Positions 25,202 through 33,220 of a DNA stretch of 64,000 nucleotides are shown here, piece after piece. The notes beneath the pieces were generated by a model, which was given only the letters and a program-made list of their open reading frames with translations, was not told the DNA's origin and did no database searches. Origin of the DNA: Mycobacterium sp. AT1 (GTDB lineage Bacteria > Actinomycetota > Actinomycetes > Mycobacteriales > Mycobacteriaceae); the NCBI RefSeq assembly GCF_002043095.1, contig NZ_MVOC01000008.1, positions 58,729 to 122,728 on the forward strand. The letters are read 5' to 3'. Numbering within the stretch: the stretch's first letter is position 1; each line of letters begins with the position of its first letter. Made by a program: the position numbers and the translations under genes.

Positions 25202-26154
25202 CCACTGCCCCATCGGCGGCCCGGACCGCCGCCGGAGGCAATCCGCTGAGCATCACAAGTAGCGGAGTATCGTTGTCGGCCAAACACTTTCCAGCATCAC
25301 ACGACGAGCTTGCCTCGGCGGGCGGGCGCCCCTGCGTGGTACTGGCCCACGGCATCGGCGCCACCCAGGACAGTGGACTGCATCCCTTCGCCGAAGCATT
25401 CGCCTCCGCCGGCGCCGACGCCATCACCTTCGACTACCGGCACTTCGCCGGTTCCGGTGGCGTTCCACGCCAACTGGTCTCCATCACCGAACAGCTCCAG
25501 GACTACCAGGCCGTGGTCGACCATGCCCGCCGACTGCCCGGTGTGGATCCCGAACGCATCTTCGTCTGGGGTGTCTCCCTGTCCGGTGGGCACGTCATCC
25601 GGGTAGCGGCCAGGGACGAACGGATCGCGGGCGTTTTGTCGTTGACTCCGGCAACCGATGGGCTGCCGGTCATCGCCGGTATGGTGCGCGACCACGGGAT
25701 CCGTTATGCACTGCGGGTTTCGGCACGCGGACTGGCGGACGTGGCGGCCGCGGTGCGCCACCGACCGCCAATCCTGCTGCCGGTGGTGGGCGCGCCCGGC
25801 GACCTGGCCGCGCTCAACTCCCCAGGCGCCGTGGCTGGCATGTACGCAACCGCCGGTCCGTCCTGGCGAAACGAGTTCGCGGCGCGCCTGGTCCTGACCG
25901 TCGGCGGCTACCGCCCGGGCCGCAGCGCCGGGAAGGTCCACTGCCCGGTGCTGGTCCAGATTGCCGACGGCGACCGCTCTGCGCCACCGGCCTGTGCCAC
26001 CGAAGCCGCCACCAGGATGAAGGCAACCGTGCATCACTATCCCTGCGACCACTTCGACGTCTACTCCGGCGCAGCCTGGCACGGGCATGTGCTGCGCGAC
26101 CAGATCGCGTTCCTTCGCCGGGTCGCCACCTCCGATGGAAGGGTCCGGGGCTGA
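25198..26154 (+). CDS. Alpha/beta hydrolase
   Basis: The 318-residue hydrolase has an oxyanion HGIG motif (VVLAHGIGATQDS), a nucleophile elbow GVSLSGGH with Ser, and a C-terminal CDHFDVY with the catalytic His. The elbow with double Gly resembles dipeptidyl-aminopeptidase/acyl-esterase relatives and DLH-like hydrolases of actinobacteria. Its ATG overlaps the TetR stop by four bases. An ester or lactone produced by the FMO is a possible substrate; the enzyme could also be a thioesterase. The next 177 bp (26155-26331) hold only a 20-codon frame overlapping the stop and no clear gene. Confidence 0.8.
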   Translation: MTTAPSAARTAAGGNPLSITSSGVSLSAKHFPASHDELASAGGRPCVVLAHGIGATQDSGLHPFAEAFASAGADAITFDYRHFAGSGGVPRQLVSITEQLQDYQAVVDHARRLPGVDPERIFVWGVSLSGGHVIRVAARDERIAGVLSLTPATDGLPVIAGMVRDHGIRYALRVSARGLADVAAAVRHRPPILLPVVGAPGDLAALNSPGAVAGMYATAGPSWRNEFAARLVLTVGGYRPGRSAGKVHCPVLVQIADGDRSAPPACATEAATRMKATVHHYPCDHFDVYSGAAWHGHVLRDQIAFLRRVATSDGRVRG

Positions 26155-26331
26155 TGCGGGCGCTGCAGTTGGTCGATCCCATCGAGTGCGTGGCACTGGC
26201 CAAGGCCGGCCGGTGAGCCGAGTCCGATCTTCGTGCCACCGGGTGCCCAGTTGCCGGTTTTCGCCACGTAGGAGCCGTCGCTCACACCAAGACAACTCAC
26301 CGACACGTTAATTCGCATACAGGAGAACACC

Positions 26332-27411
26332 ATGCTGTCCACTACCGAATACACCGTGGAATCGTTGACTCCGCAACGCATCACCGCGATGTTGCGGAAC
26401 TCGGACCGATTCCCGGACGCCACCGTCGCGGACGTGACGGCGTCACCGATCGGTACCGGCCAGATGGCCGCGAGCTACCGGCTCGAGCTCAGCTACGCCA
26501 CCGCCGTTCCCGAGGCTCCGACCACCGTGGTCGCCAAGGTTGCCAGTGCCGACGAGGCAAGCCGCCAGATGGCTGCCACCACCGGCGCCTATCGCCGCGA
26601 GGTGCTGTTCTATCAGCGACTGACCGCCCAGGTGCGGACCCGCACGCCGGAATGCTTCCACGCCGAGATCTCCGATGACAACGTCAGATTCGTCGCCCTG
26701 CTGGAGGATATGGGCCCAGCGAAGACTGTCGAGCAGATCGGTGGTTGCACCGCGGACCAGGCAGCCCTGGCGCTGGGACAAGCAGCCGCGCTGCACGGCA
26801 GTTCGTGGCAGCGGGATTACCTCCAGCAGGAGTGGCTGCCGGTGGAGTCGGTCTGGAACATGCTCGGCGCTGCCATCCCCGCGGTCGCGGCACCGTGGTT
26901 GGACCGATTCGGCCAGTACCTCGAGCCCACACACGTCGCCGCGGTGAACCGGTTGGCCGATGAGGTCGGCACCTGGTTGGAGACGCTGCGCATCCACCGG
27001 ACCTTGTGGCACGGCGATTTCCGGCTGGACAACCTGCTGTTCGACGCACAGGGCGGCGCGGTTCCGGTGGCCGTGGTGGACTGGCAGAGCGTGGCCGCCG
27101 CACCCGGTGTCATCGACGTCTCCTACTTCCTCGGCACCTCCATGACGGAGTCGGACCGAGAGAAGCACGAACGCGATCTGGTGACCGAGTACCACGGGCG
27201 GCTCTCGGCCTACGGCGTCGAGAACTATTCGTTCGAGCAGTGCTGGCGGGAGTACCGGGCGCACGCGTTGTTCGCACTGGTGCTTACGATCCCGGTCTCG
27301 ATGGGTGTGCAGGCGACAGAGCGTGGTGATGCGATGTTCGGCGCAATGGCGCGACGTGCCGCCGAACAGATCATCGCCAACGACAGTTTCGACGCGCTGC
27401 GCTCACTGTAG
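26332..27411 (+). CDS. APH-family phosphotransferase, copy 2
   Basis: The 359-residue kinase-fold protein has an intact catalytic loop WHGDFRLDNLLF and the metal Asp in AVVDWQSV. The N-lobe has GTGQMAASYRLEL for ATP binding and a Lys in VVAKVAS. ATG 26332 has AGGAG seven bases upstream. It belongs with the ecdysteroid-kinase/ACAD-type small-molecule kinases rather than antibiotic kinases, given its length and surroundings. It is the last gene of the rightward FMO run and converges with an F420 oxidoreductase. It would phosphorylate a hydroxylated metabolite with ATP. Confidence 0.78.
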   Translation: MLSTTEYTVESLTPQRITAMLRNSDRFPDATVADVTASPIGTGQMAASYRLELSYATAVPEAPTTVVAKVASADEASRQMAATTGAYRREVLFYQRLTAQVRTRTPECFHAEISDDNVRFVALLEDMGPAKTVEQIGGCTADQAALALGQAAALHGSSWQRDYLQQEWLPVESVWNMLGAAIPAVAAPWLDRFGQYLEPTHVAAVNRLADEVGTWLETLRIHRTLWHGDFRLDNLLFDAQGGAVPVAVVDWQSVAAAPGVIDVSYFLGTSMTESDREKHERDLVTEYHGRLSAYGVENYSFEQCWREYRAHALFALVLTIPVSMGVQATERGDAMFGAMARRAAEQIIANDSFDALRSL

Positions 27412-27419
27412 GCGTGGGC

Positions 27420-28463
27420 CTAATAGGCAGCCAGGATCGGCTCCAACTCGGCGGGGGTCGCTCCGTGCAGGATGACACCGTCGGCGCCGAGCGCGAGTTG
27501 CTCGCGGACGGTGGCCACACACGACTGCGCGCTGCCCGTCGCCGCCGGTGCGGTCCACTCCGGCGGCAGCAGTGTCGCGATGTGCTCGAGCTTCTCGATG
27601 GGCGTGGTCGGGCTGTCGATTACCTGCAGTCCGCCCTTGCTGAAGCTCTGAACCACGGTGTCTGCCCGGAAGCGTTGCAGCACTTCGGGATCCCAATTGT
27701 TGGTTCGCACCAATAGGTCGCCGTAGGCCTGTAGGTAGGTGGCGAGCCGGCCGACCAGCTTGCGCAGCCGCATCTCCTCGGGGATGTGGTCACCGATGGT
27801 GGCCAGACACGACCACACCTTGACGTCATCGGGATTGCGGCCGGCACGTTCGGCGCTGGACTTCACCGTCTGGACGCATCGGGCCAGCGTCTCGTCGGTG
27901 AAGAAGGTATGCAGAATTACCTGGTCCATCACCCGGCCGGCCATCTCCAAGGAGTTCGGCGCGAAGGCAACCATGCCCATCGGGATGTCGACGTCGTAGT
28001 CCTGGCCGAGCCGCAACAGCGGATACTGCCCCATCGGGCCGTCGTGGCCGATGATGGTTTCGCCGCGGAAGAGTCTGCGCATGACGCCGACGAAATCCTC
28101 CATCTGCGCAGTCGTGATCCGCGACATCCCGAATGCATCCTGCAGCGGCGGTACGCCCCGGCCGATGCCCAGGGTGAATCGGCCGTTGCTCATGCCGTGC
28201 ATGGTCAGGGCGTAGGCCGCCGTGACCATGGGGTGGCGGGTGTTGTGGTTGGTCGCACCGGTGGCGATGCCGATGGTCTCGGACACCGCGGCAGCCGCAC
28301 CGGACAACGTGCAGGCCTCCTTGGTGTTGAACCGCTCGGAAAGAAATGCGTGACCCAGCCCCAGCGCTTCGGCGTGCCGAATCTCGTCGATGAGCACCCT
28401 CGGCGATTCCGGTTGTCCGCCAAGGGCATAGAAACCCAGTTCCGGCCGAATGGTCGTCGTCAT
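27420..28463 (-). CDS. LLM-class F420-dependent oxidoreductase, second copy
   Basis: The 347-residue product is a luciferase-like TIM barrel with GLGHAFLSERFNTKEA, IGIATGATNHNTRHPMVTAAYALTMHGMSNGRFTLGIGRG and, later, IPMGMVAFAPNSLEMAGRVMDQVI. The ATNHNTRHP segment is typical of F420-dependent TIGR-class mycobacterial enzymes. ATG 28463 overlaps the SnoaL-like gene stop (four bases). It is only distantly like the enzyme at 18596-19648, so it likely reduces or oxidises a different intermediate. Confidence 0.83.
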   Translation of the reverse strand: MTTTIRPELGFYALGGQPESPRVLIDEIRHAEALGLGHAFLSERFNTKEACTLSGAAAAVSETIGIATGATNHNTRHPMVTAAYALTMHGMSNGRFTLGIGRGVPPLQDAFGMSRITTAQMEDFVGVMRRLFRGETIIGHDGPMGQYPLLRLGQDYDVDIPMGMVAFAPNSLEMAGRVMDQVILHTFFTDETLARCVQTVKSSAERAGRNPDDVKVWSCLATIGDHIPEEMRLRKLVGRLATYLQAYGDLLVRTNNWDPEVLQRFRADTVVQSFSKGGLQVIDSPTTPIEKLEHIATLLPPEWTAPAATGSAQSCVATVREQLALGADGVILHGATPAELEPILAAY

Positions 28464-28858
28464 ACGTGTGTCTCCTTGGTCAATTCGGGCCAGCGATCAT
28501 GGTCGTAGTTGCACGGGTTCCACACCTCGACGATGCGCCCCTGGTGAACTCGGAACACCTCGATCGATGACATGACATCGGCGGTGTCGTCGTGATGGAC
28601 GATGTCAGCTTGGTAGACGATCGTGCAGAGTTCGTCGTCGGCGACAATGCGCAACAGGGTGAAGTGGACGTGCTTGACCGCCGCACACATGTCCCGAACG
28701 CGCTGGACCACCTGATCGTGCGTCAGTACGGTCCGACCGCCCGGTGTGTTCCGAACGAGTTCGGAACCGATGATCTCCTCGGCGACGGCATAGTTCTGGT
28801 CGTTCCACAGCTCGTAGTTGTAGCGTTCGACGACCGTCCTCGGACTTGCCGCACTCAT
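28460..28858 (-). CDS. SnoaL-like (NTF2-fold) protein
   Basis: The 132-residue single NTF2-fold domain starts VVERYNYELWNDQNYAVAEEIIGSELVRNTPGG and ends with the IEVFRVHQGRIVEVWNPCNYDHDRWPEL strand pair seen in SnoaL/limonene-epoxide-hydrolase-like proteins. Members act as cyclases, isomerases or hydrolases on small polyketide/steroid-like substrates. It is coupled by four-base overlaps to the SDR gene upstream and the F420 oxidoreductase downstream. Confidence 0.78.
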   Translation of the reverse strand: MSAASPRTVVERYNYELWNDQNYAVAEEIIGSELVRNTPGGRTVLTHDQVVQRVRDMCAAVKHVHFTLLRIVADDELCTIVYQADIVHHDDTADVMSSIEVFRVHQGRIVEVWNPCNYDHDRWPELTKETHV

Positions 28859-29679
28859 CGGGCCACCGTCGATCGCTGCTTACGACGCAGATCCCGGGCC
28901 AGCAGGCTGGTCAGCGCGCGTGGGGCGTCGACCAGGTACGAGCTGGCACCGATACGCCTGGGAAGCCGCACCGACAGTCGTCCGTGCTCGATGGCCGCAA
29001 GCGTTGCGCTGGTGATCTCTGCCGGTGTGATCAGCCTGCTCAGGTGCAGCCGGTACATCCGTTGCACCAACGCGGTGAAGACCTCATCGGTGCGCCCTTT
29101 CTCCATCAGCCCGGTATCGGCCACCTCGCCGATCTCAACCTTCGTGAAACCGACTGGGCTGTCATGAAACTCGGCGGCCAGGTTGACCGTGAGATGGGTG
29201 ATGAACGCCTTGGTCGCCGCATAGACGGAAAGATTGGGCGGGCAGATGATCCCGCCGATGGACGATACGTTGACAACGTGGCCGCGACCCCGCTCCGCCA
29301 TCCGCGGTACCGCCTGACGCGTCAGCTCCACCACTGCGTGGACGTTCAGATCCAGAATGAAATCCAATGTCTCGGAGGTCATTTCATCGAAGCGGCCGAT
29401 CTTCTCATCGCCGGCATTGTTGACCAGGATGTCGATCGGCCCGTCGGCCTCGACGCGATCCAGCAGTCCTGCGACAGCCGCGTGATCGGTGAGATCGGTG
29501 GGGTACGCCTTGGCGCCGAGTTCCTCGGCCAACGCGGACAACTCCTCGGATGGACGGGCCACCAGGGCCAGAGTCGCGCCCGAGCGTCGCAGTCCGCGAG
29601 CCAGGTCGGCTCCGATCCCCCGGCTGGCGCCTGTGACGAGTGCGCGGCTGCCCGCGACCTTCAATCGATGTGTAACCAT
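28855..29679 (-). CDS. SDR oxidoreductase
   Basis: The 274-residue classical SDR has the TGASRGIG cofactor loop (16-23), NNAG (87-90), and Ser140, Tyr153 and Lys157 as catalytic residues. The C-terminal RLSVRLPRRIGASSYLVDAPRALTSLLARDL extension resembles membrane-associated lipid SDRs of mycobacteria. ATG 29679 is preferred because a -10 TAAGAA (29692-29687 on the minus strand) stands seven bases upstream, a leaderless arrangement. It begins the SDR-SnoaL-F420 operon and shares its control site with the divergent kinase. Confidence 0.87.
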   Translation of the reverse strand: MVTHRLKVAGSRALVTGASRGIGADLARGLRRSGATLALVARPSEELSALAEELGAKAYPTDLTDHAAVAGLLDRVEADGPIDILVNNAGDEKIGRFDEMTSETLDFILDLNVHAVVELTRQAVPRMAERGRGHVVNVSSIGGIICPPNLSVYAATKAFITHLTVNLAAEFHDSPVGFTKVEIGEVADTGLMEKGRTDEVFTALVQRMYRLHLSRLITPAEITSATLAAIEHGRLSVRLPRRIGASSYLVDAPRALTSLLARDLRRKQRSTVAR

Positions 29680-29686
29680 GGCCACA

Positions 29687-29722
29687 TTCTTACTTGCTTG
29701 TGCGCAAGTTAACAACTACTTT
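29687..29722. promoter_or_regulatory. Divergent leaderless promoters around a TetR operator
   Basis: ACTTGC-TTGTGC-GCAAGT (29692-29709) is an inverted repeat with 6-bp arms and 6-bp spacer. Rightward, -35 TTGCTT (29694-29699), a 17-bp spacer and -10 TACTTT (29717-29722) end seven bases before the kinase ATG at 29729. Leftward, -35 TTGTTA (29715-29710), 17 bp and -10 TAAGAA (29692-29687) end at the SDR ATG (29679). The operator fills the spacer of both promoters. The same dyad recurs at 31538-31555. Confidence 0.75.
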
Positions 29723-29728
29723 TCTAAT

Positions 29729-30835
29729 ATGACTTCAACAATCTCCCGCTTCCCTCGCGCCGCCTCCGAGTTGACCGCCGACTGGCTGACCGACGTCCTC
29801 GCCTCCAGTGGCGCCTTCGCGCCGGGTACCCGCATCCGAAACGTTCGGCTGGATCGCATCGCCGAGGGGGTTGGCTTCGCTTCCTTCCTTTACCGGGCCC
29901 ACCTGGACCTCGACGGTGACGGCCCGGCAACGGTCATCATCAAGTGGCCGACCGACTACCCAGCCTTTCTCGAGCTGGCCAAGTCGATCCAGCTCTACAA
30001 CCGTGAGGTGGCGTTCTACAGCGATGTGGCGCCTGTCGCCCCAGTCAGTGCACCGCGGGCCTACTTCGCCGCGATCGAGGATGACAGCACCGACTTCGTC
30101 ATCGTGATGGAAGACCTCGCAGGACTCGAAAACGCCGACCACCTCGTAGGTTTGAGCATCGACCGCGCGCGGGCCGTGCTGGACGAGCTGGCCAAGTTCC
30201 ACGCCTGGGGCTGGGACACGAAGCCGACTGCCGCCAAGAGCCCGGCCTTCCTGGCGATCGACGACGCTCGCATGGCGGGTCTGTTCGGTGTTGGGACCGG
30301 TGCCGGCTGGCCGATCTACACCGAGCATGGCCGCGCCAGCGCCCCCGAGGGATTGGCCGACATCCTTGAGCGGTACGCCGCCCTGGCCCCCGGCCTGCTC
30401 GGGGCGCTCACGGAACCGGCGACGCTGGTCAACGGCGACCTACGCGCCGACAACCTCTTCTTCGGTGAATCCGGGCCGCATGTCACCGTCGACTATCAGT
30501 TCGCCGGTCGCGGTTGCGGCATGTGGGACGTGGCATATCTCGTCGGACAGGGACTGACGCCTCAGGAGCGCGACGGACGCGAGCGGGAGCTGGTCACCCG
30601 GTATCTCGCGGCCCTGGCCGACTCGGGTATCGACTATCCGTTCGACCAGGCCTGGCGGCAGTTCCAGATCGCCGTCGTCGCGCAAATCGCCCTGCCACTG
30701 CTCGCCATGCTGTCCTGGGACACCCAGAATGCGAGAGGCCAAGAGCTACTTCAGGTCCTGATGGAACGCAGCTTTGCAATCATCGCCGACACCGACGCGG
30801 TGAAGGCTGTGCGGGCGCTGCCGACGACTACCTGA
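29729..30835 (+). CDS. APH-family phosphotransferase, copy 3 (His-to-Asn in catalytic loop)
   Basis: The 368-residue product looks like the ecdysteroid-kinase branch of the family: IAEGVGFASFLYRAHL, FIVIMEDL-type hinge (DFVIVMEDLAGLEN), and catalytic loop LVNGDLRADNLFF. The usual His of HGD is Asn here; the catalytic Asp and metal Asn remain, and VDYQFAGRG carries the second metal Asp. ATG 29729 is fixed by the leaderless promoter; the frame is open further upstream but would cross the operator. It is followed by a convergent TetR gene that shares its operator. Confidence 0.78.
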   Translation: MTSTISRFPRAASELTADWLTDVLASSGAFAPGTRIRNVRLDRIAEGVGFASFLYRAHLDLDGDGPATVIIKWPTDYPAFLELAKSIQLYNREVAFYSDVAPVAPVSAPRAYFAAIEDDSTDFVIVMEDLAGLENADHLVGLSIDRARAVLDELAKFHAWGWDTKPTAAKSPAFLAIDDARMAGLFGVGTGAGWPIYTEHGRASAPEGLADILERYAALAPGLLGALTEPATLVNGDLRADNLFFGESGPHVTVDYQFAGRGCGMWDVAYLVGQGLTPQERDGRERELVTRYLAALADSGIDYPFDQAWRQFQIAVVAQIALPLLAMLSWDTQNARGQELLQVLMERSFAIIADTDAVKAVRALPTTT

Positions 30836-30847
30836 CCGCAACGAGAC

Positions 30848-31456
30848 TCACGACCGGGTCAGCCGTGCAATGAGGCGGTCGTGCCAGCGCGTCAGCACAC
30901 CTTCGAAGTCGACGGCACCCGGGTCGAGAACCCACGCATAGGCGTACCCGATCGCGGTGGCGCTCATCTCCGCGGCGAACTCGTCGGCATCGCACGTGCC
31001 CAAAATGGAGCCGTCGGCTTGACCGTCGATCACCGCGCGACAGGTACCGTCCTTCACCTGCGCGAGCCAGCCCGCGACACGCTCTCTGAGCATGTCCTCG
31101 TTGTGCAGCGCTTCGAAATTCAAGCTGAGCACCGCGCGCAACAAACGCGGATCCTCGGATGCGAAATCCCGCAACGCCAGAATCGGTGCCAGCACCCGTT
31201 GCAAGCCGGGCGTCCCGAGCTGTTGCTGCACATAGATGCGGTCTTCGTAGTCCTGCAGGATCGACTCGAGCAGCGCTTCCTTGGATCCGAACCGCTCCCG
31301 CACCATCGCTCGGCTGTAGCCGGCCCGAATACCGATCTCCTGGGCCGTGGTATTGAGGTAGCCCTTCTCGGCGATCAGCTCGATGGCCGCTTCGGCGAGC
31401 CGGCGCGAAGACTCCTCGACGCGTTCGCGCTGCGAACGGCGCGACGGGACGCTCAT
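30848..31456 (-). CDS. TetR-family regulator of the SDR/kinase divergon
   Basis: The 202-residue regulator has helix-turn-helix TTAQEIGIRAGYSRAMVRERFGSKEALLESIL. The recognition helix reads YSRAMVRERF, where most TetR proteins have xxTxYYHF, so the DNA contact surface is unusual. ATG 31456 gives a normal N-terminus; an in-frame GTG at 31498 would add 14 residues. The site ACTTGC-N6-GCAAGT occurs both upstream of this gene (31538-31555) and in the 29.7-kb divergent promoter, so it most likely represses itself and both flanking operons. Confidence 0.87.
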   Translation of the reverse strand: MSVPSRRSQRERVEESSRRLAEAAIELIAEKGYLNTTAQEIGIRAGYSRAMVRERFGSKEALLESILQDYEDRIYVQQQLGTPGLQRVLAPILALRDFASEDPRLLRAVLSLNFEALHNEDMLRERVAGWLAQVKDGTCRAVIDGQADGSILGTCDADEFAAEMSATAIGYAYAWVLDPGAVDFEGVLTRWHDRLIARLTRS

Positions 31457-31537
31457 CGTGTCCCGGCCGGAACTTCGACCTGGGCGCGCGACCGGCACGA
31501 CGAATGCCGGTTGGCCGTCATTTGCGAGCGAGCCCCT

Positions 31538-31555
31538 ACTTGCACGTGCGCAAGT
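31538..31555 (-). promoter_or_regulatory. TetR autoregulatory operator
   Basis: ACTTGC-ACGTGC-GCAAGT is identical in both arms and spacing to the operator at 29692-29709, and lies 82 bp upstream of ATG 31456. The rest of the gap 31457-31614 shows nothing else that I can name. Confidence 0.7.
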
Positions 31556-31614
31556 TTACCGACCGCGGTCGACATCGGGTCGCACGGTAACCAACCCGGC
31601 CAGCCAGGCGACCC

Positions 31615-32985
31615 TCAGCCGTGCGCCACTTCCAGTAGTTCCGATCGAGCTGTCACCTTCAGTCGCGGGCGTTGCGCGGCGCGCCCCTGGGCTTTCTCGT
31701 GCGCATCGATCTCACGCCAGTGGTGCCATCCCACCGGCTGCGCGCCGCGAGAGATCAGTGCTTCCAGCACTTCCCCGTGCGAAAGCGGTTGACGGCCACC
31801 GATCAGGCCAGAGTTGACGTCCTCGAACAAGGAGCCCACCGTCTCCCGTGCACACCACTTGTTGGTGCCGATAACCCCCGATGGGCCACGCTTTATCCAG
31901 CCGGTGACATAGGCGCCTGCGCAATCCTGGACCCGGCCACCTACGTTGGGGATGATCTTCGCGGCGTCGTCGAACGGCAGTCCCGGGATGGCAACCGACG
32001 CATAGCCGATCGCAGCTATCACCAGACCGGTATCGAGAACGGTGGACTGACCGCCGGTCGACGTCAGCTCGACGGCTGTGACGAAATCCGATCCGATGAT
32101 TCGAGACGGCTTGTGCCCAAACATGAATCGGATACGCCGCGACAACCCGCGCGGCTCTCGCGAAAGAAGCTCGGCGATCAGGCGCTTCCGCCGGGCCCCG
32201 GCCGCCGTCGTCGCCGGTTGGTCGTCGGTTCGCAACTCGGCGCCGTCGACCATGACGTCGACGGTGTCGAGCGCCAGGAGCTCCTCGAGTTCGGGGTTGG
32301 TGAACGCCGCCTGCTCCGGCCCGCGCCGGCCGACGATGACCACCTCCCGAATCGCAGAGGTCCGCAAGGCGGTTTCGGCGTGCGCAGCGATGTCGGTGCG
32401 TGCGGCATCCTCGGGCGACATGCTCAACACGCGGGCAACGTCGAGGGCGACATTGCCGTTGCCGATCACTACGGCACGTTCACCACGCAAAACGGGCCCG
32501 CCACCGGCATGGTCGGGGTGCCCGTTGTACCAGGCGACGAAGTCGTGCGCGGTGCACGAGCCCGCCAGCTCAGCTCCCGGCACGTCGAGTCTGCGCCCCT
32601 CGTGAGCACCTACCGCATACACGACCGCGTCGTACCACTGTGCGAGTTCGTCGGCGGTGACGTCGCGATCCACCTCGATATTTCCGATGAACCGCACACC
32701 GTCACGCGTGGCGATCTCGTCGAAGGCGTTCGCCACGTCCTTCTTCTGCGGGTGGTCGGGCGCGACCCCACTGCGTATCAGCCCCCACGGCGTGGGAAGT
32801 CGGTCGTAGACGTCCACTTCCACCCGCCGCGGTGCACGCGACACGAGAGTGCCGTTCATCCAGGTGCCTGCGGGGTGTTCCGCGAGATGCCCCGCGGCGT
32901 ACATACCGCTGGGGCCGGCTCCCACCACGGCCACCCGGAGCGACCGGTTACCCACGGCTGCCGGCGAATTCGTAGTACTCGGCAT
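31615..32985 (-). CDS. Ferredoxin-NADP reductase, FprA/adrenodoxin-reductase type
   Basis: The 456-residue flavoprotein has an N-terminal FAD fold VAVVGAGPSGMYAAGHL, the FprA hallmark YDRLPTPWGLIRSGVAPDHPQKK, the NADP fold VVIGNGNVALDVARVL, RRGPEQAAFTNPEL, and the C-terminal VTGWIKRGPSGVIGTNKWCA. It transfers electrons between NADPH and a ferredoxin. ATG 32985 has GGAG eight bases upstream and overlaps the ferredoxin end by 38 bp; GTG 32955 is an alternative with an 8-bp overlap. Co-transcription with the ferredoxin and molybdoenzyme suggests it is their electron partner; it might also feed the P450. Confidence 0.9.
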   Translation of the reverse strand: MPSTTNSPAAVGNRSLRVAVVGAGPSGMYAAGHLAEHPAGTWMNGTLVSRAPRRVEVDVYDRLPTPWGLIRSGVAPDHPQKKDVANAFDEIATRDGVRFIGNIEVDRDVTADELAQWYDAVVYAVGAHEGRRLDVPGAELAGSCTAHDFVAWYNGHPDHAGGGPVLRGERAVVIGNGNVALDVARVLSMSPEDAARTDIAAHAETALRTSAIREVVIVGRRGPEQAAFTNPELEELLALDTVDVMVDGAELRTDDQPATTAAGARRKRLIAELLSREPRGLSRRIRFMFGHKPSRIIGSDFVTAVELTSTGGQSTVLDTGLVIAAIGYASVAIPGLPFDDAAKIIPNVGGRVQDCAGAYVTGWIKRGPSGVIGTNKWCARETVGSLFEDVNSGLIGGRQPLSHGEVLEALISRGAQPVGWHHWREIDAHEKAQGRAAQRPRLKVTARSELLEVAHG

Positions 32986-33220
32986 TCACGAGCTCCAGTT
33001 TCCTGGCCAGTCCGGCAGCCAGATCAGCAGTGTCCGATACCGCACCGACCGGGCACGCCTCGACGCACGCGGCGCAATCGACGCACGTCGCCGGGTCGAT
33101 GTAGAGCTGCTCGGCTGTCATGAAATCCGGCTCGTCAGCTGTGGGGTGAATGGAGTTGGCGGGGCATACCTCTACGCACGAGTAGTCCGAGACACACGAT
33201 CCGGCTATCACGAAGGTCAT
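32948..33220 (-). CDS. 7Fe-type ferredoxin
   Basis: The 90-residue ferredoxin has two cluster motifs: CVSDYSCVEVCP near the N-terminus (the wider spacing fits a 3Fe-4S or altered cluster) and CVDCAACVEACP at about 46-57 for a 4Fe-4S cluster, with cross-donated cysteines before prolines. The C-terminus ends in YYEFAGSRG. Mycobacterial ferredoxins of this kind serve as donors for oxidoreductases. Its ATG overlaps the molybdoenzyme stop by four bases, so it is translated with it. Confidence 0.9.
   Translation of the reverse strand: MTFVIAGSCVSDYSCVEVCPANSIHPTADEPDFMTAEQLYIDPATCVDCAACVEACPVGAVSDTADLAAGLARKLELVNAEYYEFAGSRG

Noticed and set aside
26155..26331. Twenty-codon frame overlapping the hydrolase stop, and a minus-strand frame across the gap
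   Set aside because: Both are short, without homology or convincing RBS; possible remnant only, not reported as a gene.
28749..28766. Near-perfect palindrome TTCCGAAC-GA-GTTCGGAA
   Set aside because: It lies inside the SnoaL-like gene, spans ordinary codons and has no second copy in a promoter, so a coding coincidence is more likely.
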